Assembly (NCBI GenBank): GCA_012295275.1
Contig: CM022668.1
Span: 9,352,541-9,416,540, forward strand
Source of the DNA: Chrysomallon squamiferum
Taxonomy: Eukaryota; Mollusca; Gastropoda; Neomphalida; Peltospiridae
Direction: 5' to 3'
Length of the DNA stretch: 64,000 bases
This document shows, piece by piece, positions 26,801 through 38,519 of this stretch (positions are counted from its first letter, which is position 1; each line of letters begins with the position of its first letter). A program made the translations under genes and the position numbers. Below the pieces are notes generated by a model, which was not told where the DNA came from, did no database searches, and worked only from the letters and a program-made list of their open reading frames with translations.

Positions 26801-29789
26801 TTGTTTCATAATACTTACACTGTATCATAATATACATGATATAAACTTTGTATAATATATATGTTATCATAACAGATGGACGGTATTGTAATAGATGCAT
26901 TGTATGATAACATATACATGGAAATGAAGTCATATGTGACACAAATATTAAAAACACAACAGTTTTGAGGCATGCATGTGTAAACACAATGGACTCAAAC
27001 ACGTACACGCACATACATATTTATACCGACATATACATACACAATGTACAATTTGTTTCAGTGATTTTACTATTTTAAGTCTTGTTTTGTTTACATTATT
27101 TTTATTTAATTATTCAAAAAATTTACAATGACAGTACTATTTGAAATTTCATACTGAGTTTAAACAGACTGAATTTCAATTACATTTTTAATATTTTTTT
27201 CATTATTATTAATTTATATATTTTTAAAAATAATTTAGTTAAGAATTTCTGTTCAGTTGTATTTAATTTATTATAAATGATATATTTTTGTTAAATTTAA
27301 TTTAATCATTACCTTTTAAAAAAAATTCCATTTCATTTATATTGTTACAAATTTGACTTGATTTGAATTTTTAATGTACTGAAAATTGTGTTCCATGCAT
27401 ATTTTAAATTTTTCTAAATATTTAAATTTTTAAATTTATTGACAGAGATTCTTGATGAGAGCAGCTCGGATGAGGGAAGTGGATCTGGATCTGGTTCAGG
27501 ATCAGGATCTGATGATAGTGATGATGAGGATGAAGGTAGGATATTTTTGAACTTGATCCTTTAGAGTCAGTCCTAGAAGAAACACTGATCTTAAACTCAC
27601 TGACTGAATTAGTACAATAAGTCATGTGATTAAGCAAAGCATTAAAACAGGAGATTTTTGTTGCTAAATTATTTCTGGATTTTGTTGTTATAAAAGATTT
27701 AAAAAAAAAAAAAAAAATTTTTTTTAATTAATTATTGTTAATATTGTCATTTTTATTAATGTTTGTTATTTTTTTTTTTTTTAGTATTACCATTATTACT
27801 TCTACTGCTGTTAATAGTTTTAGAGTCTAAAAATATTGTTTGTACTGTTTTGATGTTAATATGACCAATACCAAAAAAATTATATTCTCAGAAATTTTTG
27901 AAATAGTTTTCCTTTGAGAATTAATTTCTATAAAAATTAATCAACTATTTTAAACTGCATATACTAGAAATTACCTTTAATCTTAACTGAACTATTATGT
28001 TAGTGCTAGATAAATGGTACAAGTTTGAGAATACAAATTACATTTAATATTAAACTAATTCATCTTTGTTTACAAGTCCTATTTACATATATCGTATGAT
28101 ACCTGGTTCAGGTAAATTATGCACCATTGTTTACAAGAACTGTTTACTGTTTCACACTTTTGTTTACAAGTTCTGCTTGCATATTTATTAACTATTTTTC
28201 ATGTATTAGGTAAATTACATTTGTTTACAAGTATTATTTACTGTTCTACCTGGATCAGGTAAATTATACACCTTTGTTTACTGTTTCACCAGATGAAGAA
28301 GCTAAGCAGACCATTATTGACAACACAGAGACAAATCTTGTGGCTCTAAGAAGGACAATCTACCTGACAGTCCAGTCCAGTCTTGATTTTGAGGAGTGTG
28401 CACATAAAATGTTGAAGATGGAATTAAAACCAGGACAAGAGGTGAAATACTGAGTTTATGTAATGGGTAAAGTGTGTGTATGTATTTGTTATGTTTGTTT
28501 TGGAGATGGAATTAAATTGAACCAACAGGTGTGAAATGTTTGTTGAGAGAGACAGACAGACAGACAGACAGGTGATGAGAGAGAGAGAGAGAAGGATTGA
28601 GAAAGAATGTGACTTTTTGTGTTTCTGTGTTCAAGTTGTTGTGTGTATAAATGAGAATAAAGAGAGAGGGGTAGAGCATGAGAGATAGAGAGACAAAAAC
28701 AGCGAGAGCAGGATAGAGATACATAAAGAGAGGAATATACAGAATAAGGGAGGCAGACAGAGTGAATGAGCAATTTTTATATGTAACAAATAACATTTAA
28801 AGAAGTTATGAAAGATACAAAATATTATTCAGTGGTTATTTTAATTGCAGATTGAATTATGCAACATGATTCTTGATTGTTGTGCTCAGTTACGAACATA
28901 CGAAAAATTCTTTGGTCTTCTAGCACAGGTAAACATTTTTAACATTTACTTAAATTTTTCTTCTTTATTTTTCCTTTTTTCATCTTTCTCTAATTAAAGA
29001 AGACTATAAAACACAGTAACATTTTTTGGTCTTTCAGTAGTTCTAGAATAAAATAATATTTAATTTGATTTGATGTTTGTTTAATGACAAAATATTGACT
29101 ATTGGATATCATTAAAAGATAAATAAAACAAAACTAATTTGTTTTGAAATAGGATTTTATTAGAATAAAATAAATTTTATTTAATTTGGTTTCAGCAAAA
29201 AGTTTTTTTTTATTTTGTCTGAGTGATTCTAGATGGAAGTAAGATTATTATATAATCTCCAATTGTAGCATAAAATAAAAGTGTATTGATTTGCTTCAAA
29301 CAGTTGTTAAATGAAATACATTTTAATTCTGATTTATCAGTTGTAGAATTAAATAAAATTTACTTAAATCAGTAGTTGTGAAGTAAATTATTATTATTAT
29401 TATTTTTTTTTTTTCAGAGGTTCTGCCAGCTGGACAAGAAATATGTTGAGCCATTTCAGAACATTTTTCTTGAGCAGTATGAAACCATACACAGACTTGA
29501 AACAAACAAACTGAGAAATGTATCCAAGTTCTTTGCTCACCTCCTGCTCACTGACGCAGTATCCTGGGGTGTGAGTACCATTGCTCACCTTAGTTTTGCT
29601 CTTATTTGGTTACTTGTCATTGTATCTTTGGAAAGATGTTTGTATTGTTGTATCTTTAGGTAGATATTTTTTTCATGGTATGTTCACTCAGATTTGGTAT
29701 TTGTGTTTTTATATCCTTAAATTTAATAATCATTTTATCTTTGTTTTAGTTTTGTTGTATTAATTATTTAGACTTTTGTTTTATTTATT

Positions 29790-29839
<50 letters not shown>

Positions 29840-29867
29840 TTTATTATTTAGACTTTTGTTTTATGTA

Positions 29868-29907
<40 letters not shown>

Positions 29908-30893
29908 TTTATTTATTTTATTTTTTTACCCCATCCAGGTACTGAGTTGTATCAAACTAAATGAAGATGATACAACCTCAGCTAGTAGAATTTTTATCAA
30001 GATTCTCTTTCAAGAACTGTCAGAATTCATGGGTCTCCCAAAACTGAACGACAGGCTGAAAGATCAGTAAGTTTATTTTTACTTCACAGAGTTATTTTAA
30101 CTTTAACAGCTCGTAGTCACAATGCCAGTGTCTAAGGTGCTCATTATCATATCTAGGTGTTCAGGTGCTCATCATATTTAGAGGAGATATAGGTGTTATA
30201 GAGAACTGTGGGAGGGGTTAGCAAATTCAAATTCAGACAGTCATCCATTATCATGAACACATCCTCTAGACAAATAACAATCTTAAGATTATAGACTAAA
30301 ATTATTATCAGGTTGTACAGTCACCATTTTCTCCAATATCTCTCTCAGTAATACTGTGACCGTTTTAATGTGCATTTATAAAATTCCTTAGGTTTAACTA
30401 GATATATACTTTAAAAAACTGGGCAGAACTTCTGTTACAACCAAATACTTTAAATTTAGTTTAATGAGATTTTTCTACAGTTGGATACAGAAAATAAATG
30501 TATCTGCTGAAACACAGTTTTGTTGATATTTGGGTTTAACATTAAAACAAAGACAAAATGATCCATCTTCATCACACTTGTTTTGTTTAATTACATGAAC
30601 ATTTTCAACCTATGACGTAATTGGTGGTGGCTAGGAAATAGGTATAAAAAGTAATGAATTAAAGTTTAATTTTTTATTTTATTTTTTTTTTACTCTTATT
30701 ATTATTTGAATTATTGTTTTATCTACTGTCATCATTGATGTGGTTCTCTTATTTTTTGCCATTGTTATTGTTATTAATTTATTAACATTTGTTATGGATG
30801 GTGTTATTGTATTATTGTTACTATATTAATAGTAGAATTAGAAGTAGTAGAGGCAGTATTATTATTATTTCTACTACTACTATTACTATTATT

Positions 30894-30930
<37 letters not shown>

Positions 30931-33514
30931 CTGTTACTATTATAATAATAATTATTATTGTTAGTTATTATTGTTATTGTTACTATTATTATTATTATTA
31001 TTGTTATTGTTACTATTATTATTATTATTGTTATTATTATTATTGTTACTATTATTATTATTGTTCTTGTTATTATTATTGTTATTGTTATTATTATTAT
31101 TGTTACTATTATTATTTTTATTATTGTTAGTATTATTGTTGTTGTTATTATTATTATTATTGTTATTGTTACTATTATTATTATTGTTATTGTTATTGTT
31201 ACTTATTATTGTTATTATTATTATTGTTATTGTTGTTGTTATTGTTATTGTTACTATTATTATTGTTGTTATTGTTATTGTTATTGTTATTATTGTTATT
31301 GTTATTGTTGTTATTGTTATTGTTATTGTTATTGTTATTGTTATTATTATTATTATACTGTCTTTCTCTCAGGACACTTCAGCCCTATTTTGAAGGACTT
31401 CTGCCCAGAGATAACCCAAAGAACACTCGATTTGCTATCAACTTTTTTACAACCATTGGCTTGGGAGGTCTGACGTGAGTTTCTTTTAACAAATCAGCTA
31501 CTTCAGATCTGATTGTTTTCTTTAAATTTGTGTTTAGTCTCAATTTGGGATGGGAGTATAATTAGTAGAAATTATTCTTATTATTGTAATTAATAATAAT
31601 AGTAATAGTACTGTTGTTATTGTTTTCTGTATTACAATTATTAGTAGGTTTATTTACTTCTTTGTTGTTAGTAGCCTTTATATCTCCTTCTGTCTCTCAC
31701 TCATTTTTTTTTTTTTTTTTCTGTCTAGCTGTCTGACTACCCAACTATCTGTCAAACTATCTGTATATCTGTATCTTCTGTCTGTTCAGTATTCATATTC
31801 AAGGATTACATTGTACATTTTCAGATATATTAATTACTTGACATATTAAATTAACATATATTATTTTATTAAATTGATAGTTATAACAATCTGAATACAA
31901 ACTAATAAAATAATATATTCACATATTGACTTCAATCTGGACTGTTAGCAAACAGGTCAATGCATTTTTATTCCGAGAAGTCATTAAATGTTCATTCATT
32001 CTGTTAACAACATCCATGTTACAGTGATGATCTCCGTGATCACTTGAAGACGATGACAAAGCAGCTGATGCAGCAGAAACAGGAGCAGAATGCTGCAGAG
32101 GATGAGGAGGATGATGATGATGATGACAGTTCTGATTCAGATTCAGACTCCAGTTCGGACTCCAGTTCATCATCTTCATCTAGCAGCTCCGATATCTCTG
32201 ACGCAGGTAAAATCTTGAAGTAGTTTTTTTTAAATTTTTGATTCATTATAAGGTGTAATCAAACAGTTTGATTGTAAACAAGACAAAACATTTGGTTCTT
32301 TTAACATAATCATGGAGACAACAAAAAAGAATTGAAGGTGAACCATTTAAACTAATTTTCATTTCGTTTTTTTTTAATTTAATTTTATGAATTATTTTAA
32401 TTAATCCTGTATATTTTTATTTAATTCATGGCTGTTTTGAATTCCATTTGTATTAGTATAATTATTTGTTTTATTAGTTTCAATGTCTGTATTTTGTTTT
32501 GTTTTGATGTATTTATTAACATGTTTTATATTTAAAAATATATATTTTTTAAAACTTCTTTATTTAGCATCTAATATTTTTCCTTTCTCATTAATTTTAT
32601 ATCACATTTATTTTATTTTTTCATTAACATTAGATGACATTTAATACTTTTCTTTAATTTAATTTGTCATTTATTTAATTGATTATTATTATTATTATTA
32701 CTTTTAAAAATTTTATATATATATATTACTCAGATTCAGAAAGTTCCTCATCAGAGTCTGAAAAAGAAAATCCGAGGGCGAAAAGAAAAACAAAACGAAT
32801 GTCACAGGAAAGATCAAATCATGCAGACCGAAACAGGAAGCCACAGGAAAACTCAGTCAGGGAGCACGCTCACACTGAGAAACACAGAAAAGACAAGAAA
32901 GATGAAAACGACAAAGACAGGATTCGACGAGTTATCGACAAACCAAGAGAAAACGAACGCAATGGAAAAGATCGAGATCTCGGGACAGGGACAAGCTGCG
33001 CAACGTCACAGACATTGACAGCAGACGGCGGGAGAGGAATACGGACAATCGCCATGACAACAGAGACCACGAAAACGACAATGACAGTTACAACAGGAAG
33101 GACAAAGATGGAAAGTGGAACAGTCGTGGAGGTGGTTGCGATAATTCTGATAGGAACAGTTCGCGGAGAGACAGAAGAGATAGGGACGAAAAAGAAAACC
33201 ATCGCAGACATTCGTCCCGAGAACGTGGTCGTAGTGGTCGCAGCAGGCGCTTGTCGAGAAGTGATGACGATGGCGATGATGTTGTGCATGAGAAAACAAA
33301 CAAAAAGTCCGATAGGTTACGTGACGATAACGATCGAGATGTTTATGATAGGAATGTTTACAAGCGGGATGTTTACGACAGACGGGGAACTCCTGGGTCG
33401 GATGGGGACGCTGGGAGTTTGAATCATAAATCGAGGGACTATAAAAGTAGTGTAGAGAAAAGTTCAAAACGTGATAAATATTCCAGCAGGGATGATGCTT
33501 ATAAAAGACATTAA
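15822..33514 (+). CDS. CWC22: CWC22, pre-mRNA splicing factor (MIF4G and MA3 domains)
   Basis: CWC22 is a nuclear spliceosome protein that brings eIF4A3 to the spliceosome for exon-junction-complex assembly. Twenty coding exons: 15822-15832, 16299-18344, 19066-19103, 19645-20088, 20992-21147, 22356-22484, 23435-23528, 24083-24211, 24858-24993, 25495-25598, 26006-26108, 26554-26616, 27446-27535, 28293-28441, 28851-28928, 29418-29570, 29939-30066, 31373-31474, 32025-32206 and 32734-33514. The hallmark [20 protein letters not shown] ends exon 5. MIF4G spans about residues 900-1100 and MA3 about 1190-1310, with acidic and RS/RD-rich ends. All phases agree provided one base is restored near 18255-18261 and one near 32966-32969; the product is then about 1705 residues, against about 908 in human. 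The start MPKG comes from an 11-base coding exon, so it is the least certain part. Confidence 0.92.
16299..18344 (+). other. CWC22 exon 2: giant RS/RD-rich exon with a frame break
   Basis: A single exon encodes about 680 residues of Ser, Arg, Asp, Glu, Lys and His, with a run of 13 serines near its start and many RHDS/RDDS-type dipeptides. The open frame ends at 18339 out of step with the next exon. From 18261 a second frame reads [20 protein letters not shown] and continues to a good donor (CAG/GTATTT) at 18344/18345. A one-base deletion near 18255-18261 or an unrecognised small intron explains this. Confidence 0.7.
22690..23434 (+). repeat. intronic minisatellite built from the 3' splice site
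   Basis: About 15 copies of a 37-46 bp unit contain TTTACAGAGGTTTGCTAG or TTTTCAGAGGCTTACTAA, followed by TTTGATAAATATTATTTTAT. The last copy runs directly into CWC22 exon 7, whose acceptor and first bases are ACAG/AGGTTTGCTAGTTCGG. The intron end plus about 14 bases of exon have therefore been multiplied in tandem. Each decoy acceptor would give GLLV followed by a TGA stop in the normal phase in the units reading GTTTGA. Confidence 0.85.
26700..26880 (+). repeat. degenerate 20-22 bp repeat in a CWC22 intron
   Basis: Repeated variants of CATAATATATACATTGTTT, about 8 units, in the intron between exons 12 and 13. Confidence 0.65.
28060..28292 (+). repeat. intronic degenerate repeat abutting a CWC22 acceptor
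   Basis: Phrases TTTGTTTACAAGT, TTTACTGTTTCAC and (T/C)CAGGTAAATTA recur three to four times with spacers. The last TTTACTGTTTCACCAG is the functional acceptor of exon 14. It is a second case in this gene of tandem DNA reaching exactly to the splice site. Confidence 0.6.
29792..29906. repeat. (ATT)n tracts in a CWC22 intron
   Basis: Two ATT tracts are separated by a duplicated TTATTTAGACTTTTGTTTTAT segment, just before the acceptor of exon 17. Confidence 0.85.
30860..31360. repeat. 500 bp TTA/TTG/CTA trinucleotide tract in a CWC22 intron
   Basis: Almost uninterrupted TTATTATTG, TTATTGTTA and TTACTA triplets end about a dozen bases before the acceptor of exon 18. Long open frames of Leu, Ile or Tyr here are artefacts of the triplet composition. 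Confidence 0.85.
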
Positions 33515-33534
33515 ATAATTCTTCAATTTTTTCA

Positions 33535-33538
<4 letters not shown>

Positions 33539-33568
<30 letters not shown>
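33539..33568 (+). repeat. poly-A run in the CWC22 3' UTR
   Basis: About 28 consecutive A residues begin 25 bases after the stop codon. Confidence 0.85.
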
Positions 33569-33570
<2 letters not shown>

Positions 33571-33701
33571 AAAAATGATAATAATAATAAAAATAACAAT
33601 ATTTTGTTTAATTTTATGGGGCTGGGTGTGAAAAATAACAAAAAATGTGAGGCTGAAGATTTTAAAAATAATTATTTCAAAGTTTTTATTTCTTTTTTAA
33701 T

Positions 33702-33727
33702 GTTGGATGGATGGATGGATGGATGGA
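33702..33727. repeat. (GGAT)n microsatellite
   Basis: About six GGAT units in the probable CWC22 3' UTR. Confidence 0.85.
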
Positions 33728-33966
33728 CATTTTATTAAGTATGGAACATAGTGTTACTGTTTTGGTGTAATACTGATACCAGAAAGGAAGTTGTTGCTAC
33801 GCACTAAGAGTTAAATATTTTGTTAGCAGCAGAAGATCATTTGTATATGCACCTTCTCACAGGTTGAATATACACCTTATGTTTTATAAACCACTCATGG
33901 GTCATTGGTTGCAGTGAACTGATGTGTTTAAGTTGTTATTTAATTTACAAAAACAAAACAAATTTA

Positions 33967-33972
33967 AATAAA
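33967..33972 (+). terminator. candidate polyadenylation signal of CWC22
   Basis: Canonical AATAAA about 450 bases after the stop codon. Earlier AATAAA copies exist near 33585, so this is a choice among candidates. Confidence 0.35.
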
Positions 33973-34026
33973 CTTTATATACTGAAATTGATTTAGGATG
34001 GATTCTTTGTTTGAAATACATTTGTT

Positions 34027-34074
34027 TTTATTTATTTATTTATTTATTTATTTTATTTATATCTTTGTTTTATT

Positions 34075-34113
<39 letters not shown>

Positions 34114-34117
34114 TTTT
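34027..34117. repeat. (TTTA)n microsatellite
   Basis: TTTA tetranucleotides with one short interruption. Confidence 0.85.
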
Positions 34118-34559
34118 CTAACAAATAATAATAAAAAATTGTAATCTGCAGGAAAGCATAAGATAATTTATTTATTAAAACAATTATTGCAGATGTTCAT
34201 AAAATTTTGTATTCCTCTTAAAAGTAATTTAATAATTATTACTGGTATAAAATTTAAATATTTAATTTTTAAATATTGTTATTGTTACCTTTGTATTACT
34301 TTGAGTTTTAAAAGAATAATTTTGTGTGTAATTTATCTGTAGTTGTTAAAATATTTTCTTTTTATTATTATTCAAAGGGTCTGTAATTTTCTCACTTTCT
34401 CTACAAAAAATTCTTAGTTATAATTAATGTTATTTTCATTAGACTTCAATTCTAATTCTGTTTATTTATTTTTTAATCTGATCTTTATGACTTTGATAGT
34501 ATTCTTTTATGATTTTTGTTAAACAGCATTCATGTCATTTTATTTTCAAGTCTTTATCC

Positions 34560-34960
34560 AGTAACTGATTCAGTTTACAACAACTGTCACCAACATGAAC
34601 TGTAGATGACCACTGTCACAAGAAATTCAAAATGACAGCACTGATCATGAGATTATTACAAGATGTATTCTCAGTACTTGCTGATCTCGAGTATACATTC
34701 TGTATGCAGTCATGCTGTGGGTTGCTGATTGAGCAAATACCTGTTGAGGTGCAGTTTTGGATGAAACATACACACACACTCCTCTCATCTAGGAATCAAA
34801 TAATAAGGGGCAGCATTGGGGGTGTGGAGTGCAGAAACCAATTCTTCAGTTTGTTGAGGAATACAATGGTGTGGGAGTCACTGAATTTTTATCACAATAA
34901 GGAATGAAACATTAAGTTGTTTAATAGTGATCCCCAAACTAAACACCATCATGACATTTA
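34560..34960. other. non-coding, less AT-rich stretch
   Basis: It contains a 91-codon open frame (34632-34907) with no recognisable domain and no splice context. I do not call it a gene. Confidence 0.4.
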
Positions 34961-34969
34961 GGCATTTCA

Positions 34970-35585
34970 GGATCACATTAATGTAAGCTCCTCTTAGTCT
35001 CATGGATTTTTTTATAAGCATCCTGTCTCATATATGCCCATCTTGGTCCCAATGAATTTTAGAAGATTATTGTAATACAAGCCCATCTCAATCTAATGGC
35101 ATTTCAACAGTACTGAGATTACAAAAGCTCCTGTTGGTCTCAAAGCAGAGGATCATCATATCACTGTAGCAGGTTTCATCCTCTGAGCTGTTGAAGCATG
35201 TCAAAAAGCGCTGCACTGGCTTGTGATAGGAGCAGCATGTCAAAGCATTATAACAATATTGCATCATAACATTTCAATCTCAAGACAAAGGAGCATCATG
35301 TCATAAGCTTCTTACAGCCTTTAGTCATAGGATACTATCATATCAGCTGACAGCTTGAGACTTTTATGAAAACATTGAACTAATATAAGCAGCTACTTAC
35401 AGCCTTATAACATTAAATGAGCACTGGGCTGGAAATGCTGCACTCAGCTTCTAAATAGCACCATATAAGCTGTTCCAGAATCAGGACACAGGAGCACTGT
35501 ATTGTAAGCTCCTCTCTGGTCAAAGTCACAGGAGTATCTTGTCATATATGTCTTCATGAGTCTTTAGGAATTGCATAGAAAGGGG
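34970..35585. repeat. decayed tandem repeat, about 60-80 bp period
   Basis: Phrases such as TAAGCTCCTC...GGTCTCA, GGAGCATCATGTCATAAGC, TAAGCATCCTGTCTCATATATG and TAAGCTTCTTACAGCCTTTAG recur about ten times in the same order with heavy divergence. No coding frame runs through it. Confidence 0.55.
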
Positions 35586-35589
35586 TGTT

Positions 35590-37600
35590 ACGTTCTTAAC
35601 AAAGTTTTTATCTTAGAAAGGTAAAGAAGGTTTAGAGAAGTCCCAGATCTCAAACTGAATGAAGTCTCAACTCTTTGTTTTCCATAGCAGCAGTGAAAGG
35701 TTTGAAGAAGACTTCATCCATTAAACTTGTGAGCTTGGACAAATTGGGATTGTTAATTTTAATTTTGGATGTTATGCTTAAAACAACTGGTATCAGAGTG
35801 TTTGTGTTTATGACAGTTGTTTGGTTTTGGGTTGTGTTTTTTCTCGTTTTCTTTTTTTTATTTCTTTTTTTTTTTTTTTTTTTTTTTCATGTAGTGAAAA
35901 AATATCTTTTCAAAATCTTCAGACTTAAAATTAAAAAACAATTAAAAGTTTTTTTTTGTTCGGGTTTTAAATTTTTGTAATTTTCAACTAGAATTGTAAG
36001 TTGAGTAAACAATGATTTTTATTATTTAATTAAAATGTATTTTTGGTGAGATGTATTTTGAATGATTATGTCCATCTTGGTAAATAATTTTTTTATTTTT
36101 TCTTTATTATTGAATAATTAAATGAGTCTTGTTATGTTACATAAAAATACATCAAAGATAAACAAAAATCCTAGGAAGAGTGACAAAAAAAAAAAAAGGA
36201 CATATGTGCCTCAGAATCAGAGTATATAATAATAATTTAAAATAAAAAATAAGACGTAATAGAAAAAAAAATATAATAATAATAGAAAACAAAAATTAAA
36301 AAATAAATAAATTTAATAAATAGTATAAATAGTTTGAACACTGCTGTACTTTTCTCATACGACAGGATTTTCAGTATTACTGTTACCAGAGCTGCCTGTT
36401 TATCACTTTGAATATCGATAAATAAATGTTCAAATACTATTCTGTATGTCTGTGAGATCTGTGAAATAGTAATGACTTTGGTAATGATAACATTTTCAGT
36501 GAATTTGTACAGTATGTGATTGTTGTGTTTACATAACATATTTTATGTATATTGGTTGTACCTAAAATTGAAAAATATAAATGAATAAAAGAAGTGTGTT
36601 TGGATAAAACAGTACTGATTTGTTTTGTGTTTGTTTTTTTAAATATCTTTTATATTCGCTCTCTCGCCATCTCTCTCTCTGTCAGATATCTATCATCAGA
36701 CATAGTTCCAAAAAGTAAAATATTTTTGGTGGAAATAACAAGAAAAAATAGGAAGATTTGGGCAAGCTTTTATTTATTTATTCATTTATTTTCATTTATT
36801 TTTATTTTTTATTTATTACTGTCTTTTTTCTTCTTTTTTTTAAAATATTTTTATTCATATATTTTTATTTAATTATTATTATTATAATTATTATTATTAT
36901 TATTATTATTATTTTGGCCCACCTGATTTTCTGATTTCAGATATTAGCTAATTATTACATTCTTAATTAATTAACATGATAATTTCAGTTTTAGGTGTGT
37001 TTAATCATAGTTCAATATTTGCTTCCAAAATATTTTTAGTCTCAAAAAATAATTATATGTATATTCCCTATTCAGGTATATTGGGTATATGCACAATTAT
37101 TGTTTGAGACTGAAAACGTTTTGGAATTTTATATATATATAGTCTAAACCTTTGGTTTTGCTGCTGTTTTGTGAGTGTAAAGGAGGAAAAACAGTTTTCA
37201 ACAAGCTAATGATGTAGCCAAACAATAACAATTTCTTAAGATGACAATAATACTGTACATGCACAATTCTACAGTGCCTGTTTAGACAGCATAAATAAAT
37301 AAATAAGAAAGTAGAAAGAAGGATACAGATAACTGAAAAGTAAAATATTCAAGGAAAAAAAAAGCTTAGGCCTGCAATTAAAAAAAAAGAAGAAAATATT
37401 AAGGTCGGTGACATCAACACTTACAATTCTGATTTAACTAATATTTTATTGTCTGTGTAAGGGTATTAACTAGTATCCACTCTCTTCATCATGACAAGTT
37501 AGATTTCTATTGATAATTTATACAAAAATAATGAATGCAGTAATTTCCCAACTGGAGCAAAATTTATTTATTTATTTGCTGAACGAAAGACACATTATCT
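35590..37600. other. AT-rich non-coding stretch
   Basis: No gene is supported. It holds poly-T/poly-A runs near 35865 and 36185, an ATT tract near 36875-36912 and TTTATT-rich DNA near 36770-36870. Confidence 0.5.
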
Positions 37601-37624
37601 ATTTAATTTGTTGACATAAATTAT

Positions 37625-38446
37625 TCACTTTACTGTAATTGTTGTTGCTTCCGGTTTATAACCATGGCGTCTAGGATTAGGATGCAGTCGTTCAACAATT
37701 TCGTTGATGTTCTTACTGCGAGCCAAACCACTGACAAGCGGAATTTTCTCCCGTATTTTAACCTCATCCAAAAACGGAGGTAATCGTTCGCACCGTTTTG
37801 AATCCTCGCTAGCTAACGTAGTCGCTCGAATTCGCTCCACGATAAAGTCCAGTTCTTCCGGTTTAACGTACGCGTCGTCTGCGTACTCGTAATCCAATGG
37901 CACGTCGAGATCGAACTTTGACCTCAACTGGTTTTCGCTGCAGGTGTGACAGTCTTGAACGTTTTTCGCTCGGCTGGCAGTAGTCGGTCTCCTCAAACGT
38001 TCGAATGCTTTCGTTCTTTCCAGCTGATCTCTTAGCTGCTGCGGTCGGCACTCTTTCGAAAAGGGGTCTTTCTGCTTCGGCTCGCCGGTGTACACAGTTC
38101 GATATATCGACGCCTGCGTGTGTGTCTGCACTCGACGAAAAATTCGCTGTATGTCTCTCTCGGATATCTGTCTGTTACTTGTGGTCGACGGGATAGCAGT
38201 CGCCGAACGTCGTTTGGCACATGCAGAAGGCGTTCGACGTCGGGAGTTATTTTGGCGGAGAAAGCTGTAGTTGTGCACAAACCGCTGTTCAAGGTCTTTT
38301 TGCAGCGTGCTGTTGTACGTCGGCTTTGTAAGACGTTGAACTATCTGCTGCAGTTCGGCTTCCTCCACCTTCCGGAAACCAAAGGATACCGGAGGAGGGG
38401 CACCGGGTCGACTCTGTAATACATGCCGCTCATTTTGGAAGTTTAC
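37625..38446 (-). CDS. unrecognised basic protein, terminal exon
   Basis: One open exon of 273 codons runs from a probable splice acceptor (TTTCTCGCAG/GTAAAC at 38446/38447) to TGA. It is clearly GC-richer than the DNA around it, with many CG-containing codons. The reading frame starts VNFQNERHVLQSRPGAPPPV and contains no early ATG, so the start codon must lie in an upstream exon that I could not find. The protein is hydrophilic, Arg-rich and Cys-poor, with no membrane segment. A short motif recurs: IVQRLTKPT, FERLRRPTTAS, FIVERIRATT and EIVERLHPNP. I do not recognise the family; repeated short motifs of this kind occur in some cytoskeletal or ciliary proteins, which is only a guess. Confidence 0.7.
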   Translation of the reverse strand, partial: VNFQNERHVLQSRPGAPPPVSFGFRKVEEAELQQIVQRLTKPTYNSTLQKDLEQRFVHNYSFLRQNNSRRRTPSACAKRRSATAIPSTTSNRQISERDIQRIFRRVQTHTQASIYRTVYTGEPKQKDPFSKECRPQQLRDQLERTKAFERLRRPTTASRAKNVQDCHTCSENQLRSKFDLDVPLDYEYADDAYVKPEELDFIVERIRATTLASEDSKRCERLPPFLDEVKIREKIPLVSGLARSKNINEIVERLHPNPRRHGYKPEATTITVK

Positions 38447-38519
38447 CTGCGAGAAATAAATAAATATGCGAATAAACCAAACGGATAAAATGTAATTTGT
38501 AACATTAACAAAATAACAA

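Noticed and set aside
30789-31478. Several overlapping long open frames of poly-Leu, Ile, Val or Tyr
   Set aside because: They are translations of a TTA/TTG triplet tract inside a CWC22 intron, open in all three frames because of composition.
34632-34907. 91-codon open frame between CWC22 and the next gene
   Set aside because: No domain, no splice signals, no start context, and it borders decayed repeat DNA.
38368-38436. Starting the 37.6 kb gene at ATG in CCAAAATGAGCGGCATG, or at GTG 38368
   Set aside because: The ATG is out of frame with the long reading frame and stops after about 30 codons. GTG is not a credible animal start, and the frame continues upstream to a splice acceptor.
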